Origin: Sphingobacterium sp. UBA6711
GTDB lineage: Bacteria > Bacteroidota > Bacteroidia > Sphingobacteriales > Sphingobacteriaceae
Direction: 5' to 3'
Assembly: GCA_002454415.1 (NCBI GenBank)
Contig: DKIT01000095.1
Span: 48,242-54,104 of the forward strand
DNA: 5,863 nt
Shown here: one piece after another, positions 1-5,737 of the stretch
Layout: every line of letters starts with the position of its first letter
Numbering within the stretch: the stretch's first letter is position 1
Notes under the pieces: generated by a model
Told to the model about the DNA's origin: nothing
The model's database searches: none
What the model saw: the letters and a program-made list of their open reading frames with translations, nothing else
Translations under genes and position numbers: made by a program

Positions 1-222
1 CTGGCTTCATAACAATTTAGATTTAAATAAATGTCTATATGACATTAAATATACATCAGCCAATCTAGTCTTACAATACCGAAATAGAAGTGGTTAAAAT
101 TAGGCTATAATAAGTTATAATATGCACAGGAATAGGAGCAAATTAGCACATGCTTTTTACTGGATCCAGTAATTTTATATTACAAACAACTAATAGCAAA
201 CCTATTGAGCACTGTAACAACA
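1..222. other. AT-rich stretch without a convincing gene
   Basis: No reading frame of useful length with protein-like composition is visible on either strand. Two small perfect inverted repeats stand out: AATGTC/GACATT (30-35 and 41-46, 5-base loop) and TATAA/TTATA (106-110 and 115-119, 4-base loop). On the minus strand the first is followed by a T-rich run, so it could weakly end transcription from the small genes at 223-616, but its stem is AU-rich. A 26-codon frame (143-223, minus) overlaps the stop of the 40-residue gene as TAATG; it is too short and too ordinary in composition to call. Confidence 0.5.
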
Positions 223-345
223 TTATTTCCCCCTGTTCAATACATTTCGGATATAAATCAATAATTCCGAACAGACATAGACCATAAACACAAATATCAG
301 GATGATTTGCGCGGCATCATTCCAAAAAGCTAATTTATCTATCAT
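223..345 (-). CDS. Very small single-span membrane protein (40 aa)
   Basis: A 40-residue frame begins MIDKLAFWND and ends NVLNRGK. Residues about 11-31 (AAQIILIFVF and the following MVYVCSELLI) form one hydrophobic segment long enough to cross the membrane, followed by a basic tail (R33, R38, K40) that by the positive-inside rule would lie in the cytoplasm. Its ATG lies one base after the stop of the 89-residue gene (TAATATG), with no Shine-Dalgarno site of its own, so its translation is probably coupled to that gene. The tight spacing and the shared one-helix-plus-basic-tail design are the main reasons to believe it is real. Function is unknown; a role as a small membrane partner, such as an immunity or toxin-like peptide, is only speculation. 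Confidence 0.5.
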   Translation of the reverse strand: MIDKLAFWNDAAQIILIFVFMVYVCSELLIYIRNVLNRGK

Positions 346-346
346 A

Positions 347-616
347 TTACGGTCTATTTTTAAGTTTAACACTATTTCTCGCAATCTTAACACAGAAATA
401 AATGATCAAAATTATATGAAGGAGCAGGCTGGCAGGTGTTAGTATAACTCCATAACCAGCCTCGTACCTGACTTCTGTATTCATTCGTGGATTATCTACA
501 CCTATTCCACCGTAGGGTATAGCTGTTTTATAATTATAATTTTTTAGATGAACTAGCGAATCATAGTATTTAACATACTGCAATGAATCAGAATTTTCAG
601 TTTCTTTTATATCCAT
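347..616 (-). CDS. Small membrane protein of unknown function (89 aa)
   Basis: The protein has a polar, tyrosine-rich N-terminal half (residues 1-55, with YVKYYDSL and YNYKTAIPYGGIGVDNP), one hydrophobic segment at about 57-78 (ILTPASLLLHIILIIYF) and a basic tail (KIARNSVKLKNRP). There is no N-terminal signal peptide, so the topology is uncertain: the basic tail favours a cytoplasmic C-terminus. A GGAGG sequence on the minus strand at 631-635 lies 14 bases before the ATG at 616. That is somewhat far, but it is one of the few clear Shine-Dalgarno-like sites in the window. The frame stays open upstream to a stop, so an N-terminal extension from GTG at 640 is possible. It overlaps closely with the 40-residue gene that follows. 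I do not recognise a family. It could also be the surviving C-terminal part of a longer gene. Confidence 0.55.
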   Translation of the reverse strand: MDIKETENSDSLQYVKYYDSLVHLKNYNYKTAIPYGGIGVDNPRMNTEVRYEAGYGVILTPASLLLHIILIIYFCVKIARNSVKLKNRP

Positions 617-627
617 TTTTTAAGAAA

Positions 628-681
628 TTACCTCCGTTCACAATTAAATTGTTGTAGCTTCCTTATTTTTTCAATTTCCAT
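628..681 (-). CDS. Possible 17-codon leader mini-ORF
   Basis: The frame reads MEIEKIRKLQQFNCERR and stops 11 bases before the start of the 89-residue gene. Its last codons (CGG AGG TAA) contain the GGAGG that serves as the ribosome binding site for that gene, the arrangement usual for translationally coupled genes. The frame is open a further 9 codons upstream, so it may be the tail of a lost upstream gene rather than a true leader peptide. Its size gives little statistical support and no conservation can be tested here. Confidence 0.2.
   Translation of the reverse strand: MEIEKIRKLQQFNCERR
631..635 (-). promoter_or_regulatory. Shine-Dalgarno-like site before 89-aa gene
   Basis: The minus strand reads GGAGGTAA 14 bases before the ATG at 616. 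Bacteroidota genes usually lack such sites, so its presence supports translation of the small-gene cluster, although the spacing is longer than the ideal 5-9 bases. A GTG at 640 in the same frame lies upstream of the site and would not use it. Confidence 0.4.
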
Positions 682-817
682 AAACAGTCCATGGTACTCA
701 TATATGTTTTACAATAACTGGAAATACCCAAATTAAAAAATGAAGCGGTTTTTTATGGCTTTTTTTTACTGAAGCAAATTTATAACTTTATTTGCTAAGA
801 AAATTACAGATACGCAA

Positions 818-1267
818 ATGAAAAATTTCGAAAGAAACGGTAACGAGTACAAAATGAAACCCCAGTTAGGCACCTATGTTCCTTTGGTCGCTATATTTTC
901 CATTATGGCAATTGTAGGTTTTGTCAAAATGCCGGAGTCTTCTTTTAAATGGTGGATGCTGGGTATTGTTGTCATTTTAATGATTTCCCTGCTGAGAGCT
1001 TATTTTATCATTGATATGGACAGACGGGAAATGCGCGTACGCAAAGGGCTTTTTGGCAAAGAGGTGACCTTTCCGCTGGAAAGCATACAAGGTTTTACGA
1101 TCCACAAACTCAAACAATACGGCTTTATCACCGTCAGCGTATCGCTTCTTGCACGTTATCGAAATGAAAACGGCAAGGAAAAAAAAGCACAGCTGGCACA
1201 AAGCTACTTTACAAAACCAATACAGCGAATCTACGATGAGATAGAAGAGATTATTGGTGAAGGTTGA
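818..1267 (+). CDS. Two-span membrane protein with PH-like C-terminal domain
   Basis: The 149-residue product has two hydrophobic segments, about residues 18-36 (LGTYVPLVAIFSIMAIVGF) and 46-64 (WMLGIVVILMISLLRAYFI), joined by a short polar turn. A soluble tail follows that starts FIIDMDRREMRVRKGLFGKEVTFPLESIQ. A two-helix hairpin followed by 'IDMDRREMRVRKG...FPLESIQGF' is the pattern of small bacterial PH-domain (bPH, DUF304-like) membrane proteins: strands around 62-85, 91-96, 103-113 and 122-130, then a closing amphipathic helix (PIQRIYDEIEEII). Such proteins sit in the inner membrane; their exact roles are mostly unknown. I chose the ATG at 818; an in-frame ATG at 854 would remove only 12 residues. 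The gene is divergent from the small-gene cluster and converges on the gene ending at 1297, with no clear terminator between. It appears to be single. Confidence 0.8.
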   Translation: MKNFERNGNEYKMKPQLGTYVPLVAIFSIMAIVGFVKMPESSFKWWMLGIVVILMISLLRAYFIIDMDRREMRVRKGLFGKEVTFPLESIQGFTIHKLKQYGFITVSVSLLARYRNENGKEKKAQLAQSYFTKPIQRIYDEIEEIIGEG

Positions 1268-1296
1268 ATTTTAAAATCAATGATACTATTTTTTAA

Positions 1297-1800
1297 TTAT
1301 TTTATTCTTTGCGGCATTTTCAACGACGTGGAATCTTCTTCGATCTCGTAAATAATCTTCAGGATGCCCCCTTTATCTAGACATTTCTCTGTCCTGGATA
1401 TTTCTGGCTCCAATTCCAAGATTTCAAATAATTTATAAGACTCTAAACCATACAATTCTGGTAAATTACCATGCTCAATATGTTCTAAATAATAAATTAC
1501 ACTGCAAATCTCTCTTTTATGATGTTTTGCAAAATCGGACATCGATACTTGAAATAACTTCTTAAAATCTTGTTGTATACCCACATTATCAGCGATAAAA
1601 AAAGAAGCGATATACATTTTGATAGCCTTTTGGTCTTGCTTACTTGCTATTACCCTATCACTGATTACGATATTAACATCCTTATCAATTTTGTTATATT
1701 CAATACCGACATCTCCTTCCCCATCTTTTAGAACATAAACCTCTTTTTGATTTTGCCCTAACAAAAACAAAAAACTACTTATTAAAATCAGGACTTTCAT
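1297..1800 (-). CDS. Small exported protein of unknown function (167 aa)
   Basis: The product starts with a short hydrophobic core (residues 2-15, KVLILISSFLFLLG) followed by QNQKEVYVLKDGEGD, which resembles a signal peptide of about 16-20 residues, though no clean A-X-A cleavage site is visible. The mature part has a beta-rich start (VYVLKDGEGDVGIEYNKI, VNIVISDRVIAS), then helices containing FFIADNVGIQQDFKKLF and HHKREICSVIYYLEHIEHG, and an acidic C-terminal strand region (ILKIIYEIEED). C99 and C140 could form a disulfide. I know no matching family. The start is supported by AAGAGAG directly before the ATG, too close for a classical ribosome binding site. It lies 17 bases downstream of the remnant ending at 1818 and converges with the plus-strand gene ending at 1267. 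Confidence 0.65.
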   Translation of the reverse strand: MKVLILISSFLFLLGQNQKEVYVLKDGEGDVGIEYNKIDKDVNIVISDRVIASKQDQKAIKMYIASFFIADNVGIQQDFKKLFQVSMSDFAKHHKREICSVIYYLEHIEHGNLPELYGLESYKLFEILELEPEISRTEKCLDKGGILKIIYEIEEDSTSLKMPQRIK

Positions 1801-1817
1801 CTCTCTTATAACCGTTA

Positions 1818-2008
1818 TTAAGAATAATATCTTTCGTTATTTATACGAACTCGATTGCTCAACTCCACACATCCGTTGCCTTTACTATCTGTTATCTTCA
1901 CACCTTGATATTCATCTACACTATTCTTTGGTTCAAAACCGAGTCATCCGCCCAGTAAGTATCTTTATCTTGGCCAACAAGATACCTTTTACATCCTAAA
2001 ATGTTTTG
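1818..2008 (-). pseudogene. Frameshifted gene remnant between two minus-strand genes
   Basis: Two adjacent minus-strand segments read like protein but lie in different frames and have no start codon. The first (2008 to 1916) is in frame with the stop of the 175-residue gene and contains YLVGQDKDTYWADDSVL before a TAG. The second (1919 to 1818, one base out of phase) reads DEYQGVKITDSKGNG, then ELSNRVRINNERYYS and a stop. One missing base near 1919 would join them into a single tail. The first piece resembles the 'DKNYVYY' repeat signature of Bacteroidota surface-type proteins, but that match is by eye. The reading may be chance, since each piece has only about 30 codons. Confidence 0.35.
1959..1990 (+). 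repeat. Tandem TATCTT repeat with hairpin
   Basis: TATCTT occurs twice in tandem (1960-1965 and 1966-1971). Either copy can pair with the arm at 1978-1985: the nearer one gives TATCTTG/CAAGATA with a 5-base loop (1966-1984), the farther one GTATCTT/AAGATAC. On the plus strand a CCTTTT run follows, so it resembles a weak terminator, but no plus-strand gene ends nearby. It lies inside the remnant described above. Confidence 0.25.
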
Positions 2009-2536
2009 CTACCTCGCTCCCAACTCTTCGGCCAGCGACTGTAAGTTTTGGTCAGCTTCTTCAAATCGGTTGAGTTCAATCTCGGCGGACTCAGTAACAG
2101 TTTCGAGCAGGGCACGTCCCTCCTTAAATTCGACATAAGCCATGACGGTATCGCCACCCCACATCCAATCGAAAATCAGGGCGAAACCTTCCAAAGCATA
2201 GCCCTCCAGCTGTTTTAAAAGAGCCAACATCGGCAAGATTTCTTGATAGTTTTCACTGAAATTCAGCACGGTGAATGTCCACCGTTGTTTTTCCTCGTCA
2301 TAATGCTCCTTAGCACCATAAAATCGGTCCTTGAGCAGATTGTCGAATACTTCACGAATGTGTGCTTGAGAATAACGTGGAATAACGTCCAAAGCTGTTT
2401 TACCATACATTTGCCGGCTCGCCCACCATCGCGACCAGTTATCATCATTGTTGGGGGAAATTGGCTGTACAGCAAAAAACTCGTCCAATCTCACTTTTTC
2501 TATTTGAATGCTTATGTAAAGGCTATCCAGTTCCAT
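2009..2536 (-). CDS. Acidic cytosolic protein of unknown function (175 aa)
   Basis: The product has no signal peptide or membrane segment. It opens with a strand-like stretch (LYISIQIEKVRLDEFF), has a tryptophan-rich patch (residues 34-39, WSRWWA), then MYGKTALDVIPRYSQAHIREVF and a beta-type stretch QRWTFTVLNFSENYQEILPML. Near residues 111-136 comes EGYALEGFALIFDWMWGGDTVMAYVEF. The C-terminus is an acidic, coiled-coil-like helix (ESAEIELNRFEEADQNLQSLAEEL). I do not recognise the family; the compact alpha/beta layout with aromatic clusters resembles small proteins seen beside polymorphic toxins, but that is an impression only. The ATG at 2536 follows the 180-residue gene by 37 bases, so the two are probably cotranscribed. 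No clear ribosome binding site is seen. Confidence 0.7.
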   Translation of the reverse strand: MELDSLYISIQIEKVRLDEFFAVQPISPNNDDNWSRWWASRQMYGKTALDVIPRYSQAHIREVFDNLLKDRFYGAKEHYDEEKQRWTFTVLNFSENYQEILPMLALLKQLEGYALEGFALIFDWMWGGDTVMAYVEFKEGRALLETVTESAEIELNRFEEADQNLQSLAEELGAR

Positions 2537-2573
2537 ACGATCTTTTTAAATTATTCTTTTCCTTTATTAAACG

Positions 2574-3116
2574 CTACCTTCCTGACAGTTTAATCTTTCC
2601 ATCGCCATCGAAATCCGTATTATCCATCACTCTTTTTAGATTCAACTGCTTCAATGATAAGCCTTCCTGCAATGTCAAGTCCGTCGCTTTTACCCTAAAT
2701 AATGGATAAGATAAGGGTTTTTCGCCCCATTCGAGTACAAAATGGTATCCATCCACGATCTTTTGATAATCATCGGTCTTAATGATCAAAATATTGTGAA
2801 AGGTTTGCTCTGGTCTAGCAGCATCGCTATCTTTAGAAATGCCTCTTGCTTTGTAGGTGGCGACAAACTTATAATAGTGATATTTGCCATTTACCGGATT
2901 AAACACCAATTCTCTACTGTTATTTTCCTTGATCAGGTCCGCAAACGAATTTTCAAAATCATCCAGCATTTTATAGTTAAAATCTGTATTGATCTTATTT
3001 GTGACCAATATATAGTTTTTTTCATCTTTGGTCGCTGGATTGTCTTTCGCTTGATTTTGCGCAGCGGCCGAATAGCAAGAGAACCAGCCCAAGAGTAGTA
3101 CTATTAAATATCTCAT
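2574..3116 (-). CDS. Exported protein with C-terminal Ca-loop-like motif (180 aa)
   Basis: Residues 1-20 (MRYLIVLLLGWFSCYSAAAQ) are a clear Sec signal peptide; the AAAQ end suggests signal peptidase I cleavage after A19 or Q20, and C14 is not in a good lipobox, so periplasmic or secreted is likelier than lipoprotein. The mature domain is alpha/beta, with ILVTNKINTDFNYKMLDDFE, an aromatic strand KYHYYKFVATYKARG and a further strand TFHNILIIKTDD. The last residues contain D168-F-D-G-D-G-K-I, a DxDxDGxI loop as in EF-hand and dockerin-type calcium sites, only six residues from the C-terminus, so the usual second helix is missing. I recognise no family. It is followed after 37 bases by the 175-residue gene and lies 180 bases downstream of the LytTR gene, which may share transcription or be a separate unit. 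Confidence 0.75.
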   Translation of the reverse strand: MRYLIVLLLGWFSCYSAAAQNQAKDNPATKDEKNYILVTNKINTDFNYKMLDDFENSFADLIKENNSRELVFNPVNGKYHYYKFVATYKARGISKDSDAARPEQTFHNILIIKTDDYQKIVDGYHFVLEWGEKPLSYPLFRVKATDLTLQEGLSLKQLNLKRVMDNTDFDGDGKIKLSGR

Positions 3117-3153
3117 GAATCTAATTTATTAAAATTTGAGGAGTATTTCCGGA

Positions 3154-3163
3154 GCTGGCCAGC
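3154..3163. repeat. Perfect 10-bp palindrome GCTGGCCAGC
   Basis: This GC-rich palindrome lies 38-47 bases before the ATG of the exported protein gene, in otherwise AT-rich leader DNA. It might be an operator or part of a leader structure; it has no loop, so it is not a hairpin terminator. Confidence 0.3.
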
Positions 3164-3194
3164 AAACATTGTTTTTTCCCATCTGTAGGTGACA

Positions 3195-3226
3195 CAAACG
3201 GTGTACTTTTACACTATTCCAACAAA
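3195..3226 (-). promoter_or_regulatory. Candidate Bacteroidota promoter before exported-protein gene
   Basis: On the minus strand a TTTG (3223-3226) lies 20 bases from ACCGTTTG (3195-3202), compared with the Bacteroidota sigma-ABfr-type pattern TTTG and TAnnTTTG with about 19-21 bases between. The -7 element misses the TA. It would give a leader of roughly 70 bases before the ATG at 3116. A GTGTA/TACAC inverted repeat (3201-3205 and 3210-3214) overlaps the candidate spacer and could be an operator. Confidence 0.25.
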
Positions 3227-3296
3227 GAGCTCCAATCGCTTATCGCGTAAGAAATATCCCAAGCCAGTTAATCATTTTTACAGCGGGAAATTGAAC

Positions 3297-4250
3297 CTAA
3301 TCCTTCTCAAACCAACGCTTAAAGTCCGCAGCATGATAACGGCTGACCAATATATCTTCTTGCTGCTCAAAATCAGGTTTCAGTTCGATCGCCAATATAC
3401 CATTGTCTAAAGCACGATATTCTTTGATGATATTCCGATTAACGATATAACGCCTGTACATCAGGTAATATTGATCATGGTCTAGTACTTTCATCAATGT
3501 TTCGAGGCTATAGTTGTGCGTATACTCCTTGCTACTCGTCAAGGTCAGGAGCTTTTTATCATTTGCCGAACTTTTGATAAATGCAATGCCGTCAAGTGCG
3601 ACATAGTTATCTTCATAACCATACTTTACGCCGAGACAAGGCGCGAGCTTGACTGAATCGGAAAGGTTCTCGCCCCTCTCGTCCTCCAATTTCGACTGTA
3701 ATGCTTCATAGGTGAAAATCATTTCCTTGAGAGCAGTCCGCTCAATTTCTGCCTCTAGGTATTGATCTTTGACAAATCGGGCAAATCGCATGACGTAGAT
3801 CACTAGAAATAGTAGATTCAAAATGAAAATAAACAAAAACAGAAACCTAAATTCGTTGCGCATGTAAGGAATGAGCGCACCCCAACCTTTTGCATTTAAG
3901 GGTAAAAATACCAGCATCACACAAAGCACGGTAAGCAAGGCAGGCAGTATCACTCCATAGCCAATTTGCCTAATCAGACGAGGATTAAAGTCCGTCAACC
4001 AGGATAGTCTCCTATCCATATAGCGATTAAAAAAATGTGCTCCCCAGAGGACACACATAACGATCAGCGAAGAAAGAAACCAATAGAGATAAAATTTTGG
4101 CGCTGAATACCGCGCATCAAAAACAAGAAACTTGCTTGGTGAATAGAAAAAGTTACCCAACAGAATAGCCAAAAATAGTTGGAGCCTGATCGGTAAGTAG
4201 TTGACGTGAACCTCGGAATGAAATGTCTCAATAAGTTTTTTAGTTTGCAT
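3297..4250 (-). CDS. Membrane-anchored LytTR-family transcription regulator
   Basis: Counted from the ATG at 4250 the protein has 317 residues. Four hydrophobic segments fall at about residues 20-37 (IRLQLFLAILLGNFFY), 53-74 (FYLYWFLSSLIVMCVLWGAHFF), 96-118 (YGVILPALLTVLCVMLVFLPL) and 134-154 (FRFLFLFIFILNLLFLVIYVM). A cytosolic helix follows (RFARFVKDQYLEAEIERTAL) that may be a coiled coil. The C-terminal ~110 residues match a LytTR DNA-binding domain: YVALDGIAFIKSSANDKKLL, the strand TSSKEYTHNYSLETLMKVL, then YYLMYRRYIVNRNIIKEYR and the closing VSRYHAADFKRWF. It probably binds DNA while anchored in the inner membrane and likely senses a membrane signal; no receiver or histidine kinase domain is present. 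The frame stays open to an ATG at 4400, which would add 50 residues, but that part holds a perfect 12-bp hairpin and starts just after a terminator, so I prefer 4250. Confidence 0.85.
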   Translation of the reverse strand: MQTKKLIETFHSEVHVNYLPIRLQLFLAILLGNFFYSPSKFLVFDARYSAPKFYLYWFLSSLIVMCVLWGAHFFNRYMDRRLSWLTDFNPRLIRQIGYGVILPALLTVLCVMLVFLPLNAKGWGALIPYMRNEFRFLFLFIFILNLLFLVIYVMRFARFVKDQYLEAEIERTALKEMIFTYEALQSKLEDERGENLSDSVKLAPCLGVKYGYEDNYVALDGIAFIKSSANDKKLLTLTSSKEYTHNYSLETLMKVLDHDQYYLMYRRYIVNRNIIKEYRALDNGILAIELKPDFEQQEDILVSRYHAADFKRWFEKD

Positions 4251-4269
4251 AAAGTTATATTGGTTAAGG

Positions 4270-4277
4270 CAAACTAA
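4270..4277 (-). promoter_or_regulatory. Weak -7-like element before LytTR start
   Basis: The minus strand reads TTAGTTTG 19 bases before the ATG at 4250, one base off the TAnnTTTG consensus of Bacteroidota. A TTTG lies upstream, but only 14 bases away instead of about 20, so the case is weak. It would give a very short leader. Confidence 0.2.
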
Positions 4278-4315
4278 AATAACTAATTTCTCAAATAATA
4301 AATTAAAATAGCGCT

Positions 4316-4347
4316 GCAGGATTCCGTCAAAATTTACGGAATCCTGC
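4316..4347. terminator. Perfect 12-bp hairpin, terminator-like
   Basis: GCAGGATTCCGT (4316-4327) and its exact reverse complement (4336-4347) flank an 8-base loop. On the plus strand TTTATTTT follows directly, the form of a rho-independent terminator; on the minus strand TATTTTAATTT follows after six bases. No plus-strand gene ends here, so it may instead end a minus-strand transcript reading into the LytTR promoter region, or be a leader structure. It lies where coding DNA would be if the LytTR gene began at 4400, which argues against that start. Confidence 0.5.
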
Positions 4348-4406
4348 TTTATTTTCCTTTCCAATCTGGATATATACCACCATTCGTGCAATAATTTCAT
4401 TTTTAC

Positions 4407-4490
4407 CTAAGACAAAAAAGACCGCGTTAAACGGCCTCCAAGCGACATTCTAGCATAATCACGCTTACCATTCGTCTGTTTTTCCAACAT
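4407..4490 (-). CDS. Possible 27-residue mini-ORF ending in a terminator
   Basis: The frame reads MLEKQTNGKRDYARMSLGGR then LTRSFLS and stops. It is preceded by AAGG six bases before the ATG, and is strongly basic (two K, five R). Its last nine codons lie on the terminator hairpin and U-tract at 4414-4437, an unusual overlap. It could be a small peptide gene, or the transcript ending there could be a small noncoding RNA in which this frame is chance. No larger minus-strand gene precedes it, since the DNA upstream encodes the HNH protein on the opposite strand. Confidence 0.2.
   Translation of the reverse strand: MLEKQTNGKRDYARMSLGGRLTRSFLS
4414..4437 (-). terminator. Rho-independent terminator on the minus strand
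   Basis: Read on the minus strand the arms AGGCCG and CGGTCT pair through six positions (one G-U), with a 7-base loop, and are followed by six U residues. This is a good intrinsic terminator form. It lies 14 bases before the upstream LytTR start candidate (4400), which implies that the LytTR promoter lies between it and 4250. It must end a short minus-strand transcript starting in the region 4438-4607. Confidence 0.55.
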
Positions 4491-4607
4491 TTTACCTTGT
4501 CTTCAACGAAAGACCTTATTAATTTTATAATAACGCAATTAATTATTGGATAAACAGCTACATCCAGGCCATTTGACAAAAGCCAAACGACTATAGACCA
4601 ATAAAAA
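4438..4607. other. Intergenic region upstream of the HNH gene
   Basis: The 170 bases before the HNH gene hold no clear promoter of the TAnnTTTG type on the plus strand. On the minus strand GTCTT/AAGAC can pair around a six-base loop near 4500-4515. The region must supply the start of any short minus-strand transcript that ends at 4414. Confidence 0.35.
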
Positions 4608-5735
4608 ATGATTATGAGAAAACTAAGAATAACCTACGGAAGGTCCTTCCAAAGCACTCCAATAGAACAATGTTTCTATTGCGAACGCCATTTGAGCAGC
4701 CATCACAACTGGACCAACCTTCAGCGATGCAATGACCTATTACGTCCATCGACGAAAATGAGCGGAAATAAGATTAGCGTTATTGTATGCCACACCTGTA
4801 AAAGAGCTAAATTGCAACTTGAACCCGAAGAGTTTATCGAAAAACTGCGAGCGTGCTTTGAAACGCAACAGGACTTTAAGCATATTGATGCATCGCGGAT
4901 CCAGATGGTTATCAAAAATCTTACTTCTATCTTAGATTACCTCGAACCAAATCTCAACGGGCGGAATCTCACGGTAGCCAAGAGAACGGACTTGGAAAAG
5001 CCAATATTGAAATATCAGGTTGTGACCAGCGTTCAATCTATCCAATCAAATACTACGCTGACCTGCTATTATTGCAATAGACCATTGGACGCCTCACGGA
5101 AAGATGCCAGCCTTCATATCACCCGGGATCATGTACGTCCTATTTCCAAACACCCCGAATCGAGACAAATTGTATTCAGTTGTCACCTATGCAACAACAG
5201 CAAGGCGAATGATGAGCCGGAGATTTTTCTTGCAAAACTAAAAATTGCCCATTATCATAAACAGAACTATAAAAAAATACCCTATCATCTACTGAGCACC
5301 ATGATTGTTAGCCTACAGGATTTGATCAGTAAGTCCCTCAAATCTTTTGCCCCATACCCAGTCCTAGACATCCTGCATCACTACGACCTTTCGCTTCTAC
5401 GGAAGCAGCTTCATCGCAAACAGAGACAGCTTTGGCTCGAACAGATTGATGATTACGCCCTGCTGGAATTACTCTTGCTGTGCCTCGGCGCTCAAAACAA
5501 GCGATCAAGTGAGGGCTTGGCTCATGATGCTGCCTTTTTCAATATCACGCTCTGGCAAGAGCGACTGGAACTGGCATTGGAAATCGGATGGATATCGGCG
5601 TTCTACCGCATCGATACGATCGATTTTCACGCGCTGATGCAGGAGCAGGAATTTGATCAATTTTATATTTTAAACGATCGGGGCCGTGCGGCCTTACAGC
5701 TAGAGGCAATCTGTAGTCAACAAGAAAATAGGTAA
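4608..5735 (+). CDS. Protein with two tandem HNH-type zinc modules
   Basis: The 375-residue protein carries two copies of a CxxC...DHxRP...CxxC module. Copy 1 has C22/C25, D43-L-L-R-P47 and C61/C64; copy 2 has C153/C156, D174-H-V-R-P178 and C192/C195-N196. Copy 2 has the features of HNH endonucleases: the paired CxxC knuckles for zinc, the DH with H175 as the general base and N196 after the last knuckle. Copy 1 has Leu in place of the catalytic His, so it is probably structural or DNA-binding. Each copy continues with EPE(E/I)F(I/L)xKL and a helix. Residues 245-375 are helical and end FYILNDRGRAALQLE, like a winged-helix tail. HNH enzymes cut DNA in homing, restriction, phage and defence roles; which applies is unknown. 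The start may be either ATG at 4608 or 4614. The next gene follows two bases after the stop. Confidence 0.8.
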   Translation: MIMRKLRITYGRSFQSTPIEQCFYCERHLSSHHNWTNLQRCNDLLRPSTKMSGNKISVIVCHTCKRAKLQLEPEEFIEKLRACFETQQDFKHIDASRIQMVIKNLTSILDYLEPNLNGRNLTVAKRTDLEKPILKYQVVTSVQSIQSNTTLTCYYCNRPLDASRKDASLHITRDHVRPISKHPESRQIVFSCHLCNNSKANDEPEIFLAKLKIAHYHKQNYKKIPYHLLSTMIVSLQDLISKSLKSFAPYPVLDILHHYDLSLLRKQLHRKQRQLWLEQIDDYALLELLLLCLGAQNKRSSEGLAHDAAFFNITLWQERLELALEIGWISAFYRIDTIDFHALMQEQEFDQFYILNDRGRAALQLEAICSQQENR

Positions 5736-5737
5736 AC

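Noticed and set aside
143..223. 26-codon minus-strand frame overlapping the 40-residue gene as TAATG
   Set aside because: Too short and without a distinctive composition; kept only as part of the cluster observation.
726..768. T-rich stretch with AAGC/GCTT before the PH-domain gene as a terminator
   Set aside because: The four-base stem with a long loop is too weak; the T-run alone is common in this AT-rich DNA.
2243..2593. Plus-strand frame of 116 codons opposite the 175-residue gene
   Set aside because: It is an antisense shadow of a better-supported gene; its sequence has a random, Cys- and Phe-rich character.
2742..3098. Plus-strand frame of 118 codons opposite the exported-protein gene
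   Set aside because: Antisense to a gene with a clear signal peptide; the isoleucine-rich pattern is what reverse reading of that gene produces.
4251..4400. N-terminal 50-residue extension of the LytTR protein (start at 4400)
   Set aside because: It contains a perfect 12-bp hairpin and begins immediately after an intrinsic terminator; the ATG at 4250 gives a normal layout of four membrane spans.
4565..4600. TTGACA and TATAGA before the HNH gene as a sigma-70 promoter
   Set aside because: The spacing is about 13 bases instead of about 17, and Bacteroidota use a different consensus.
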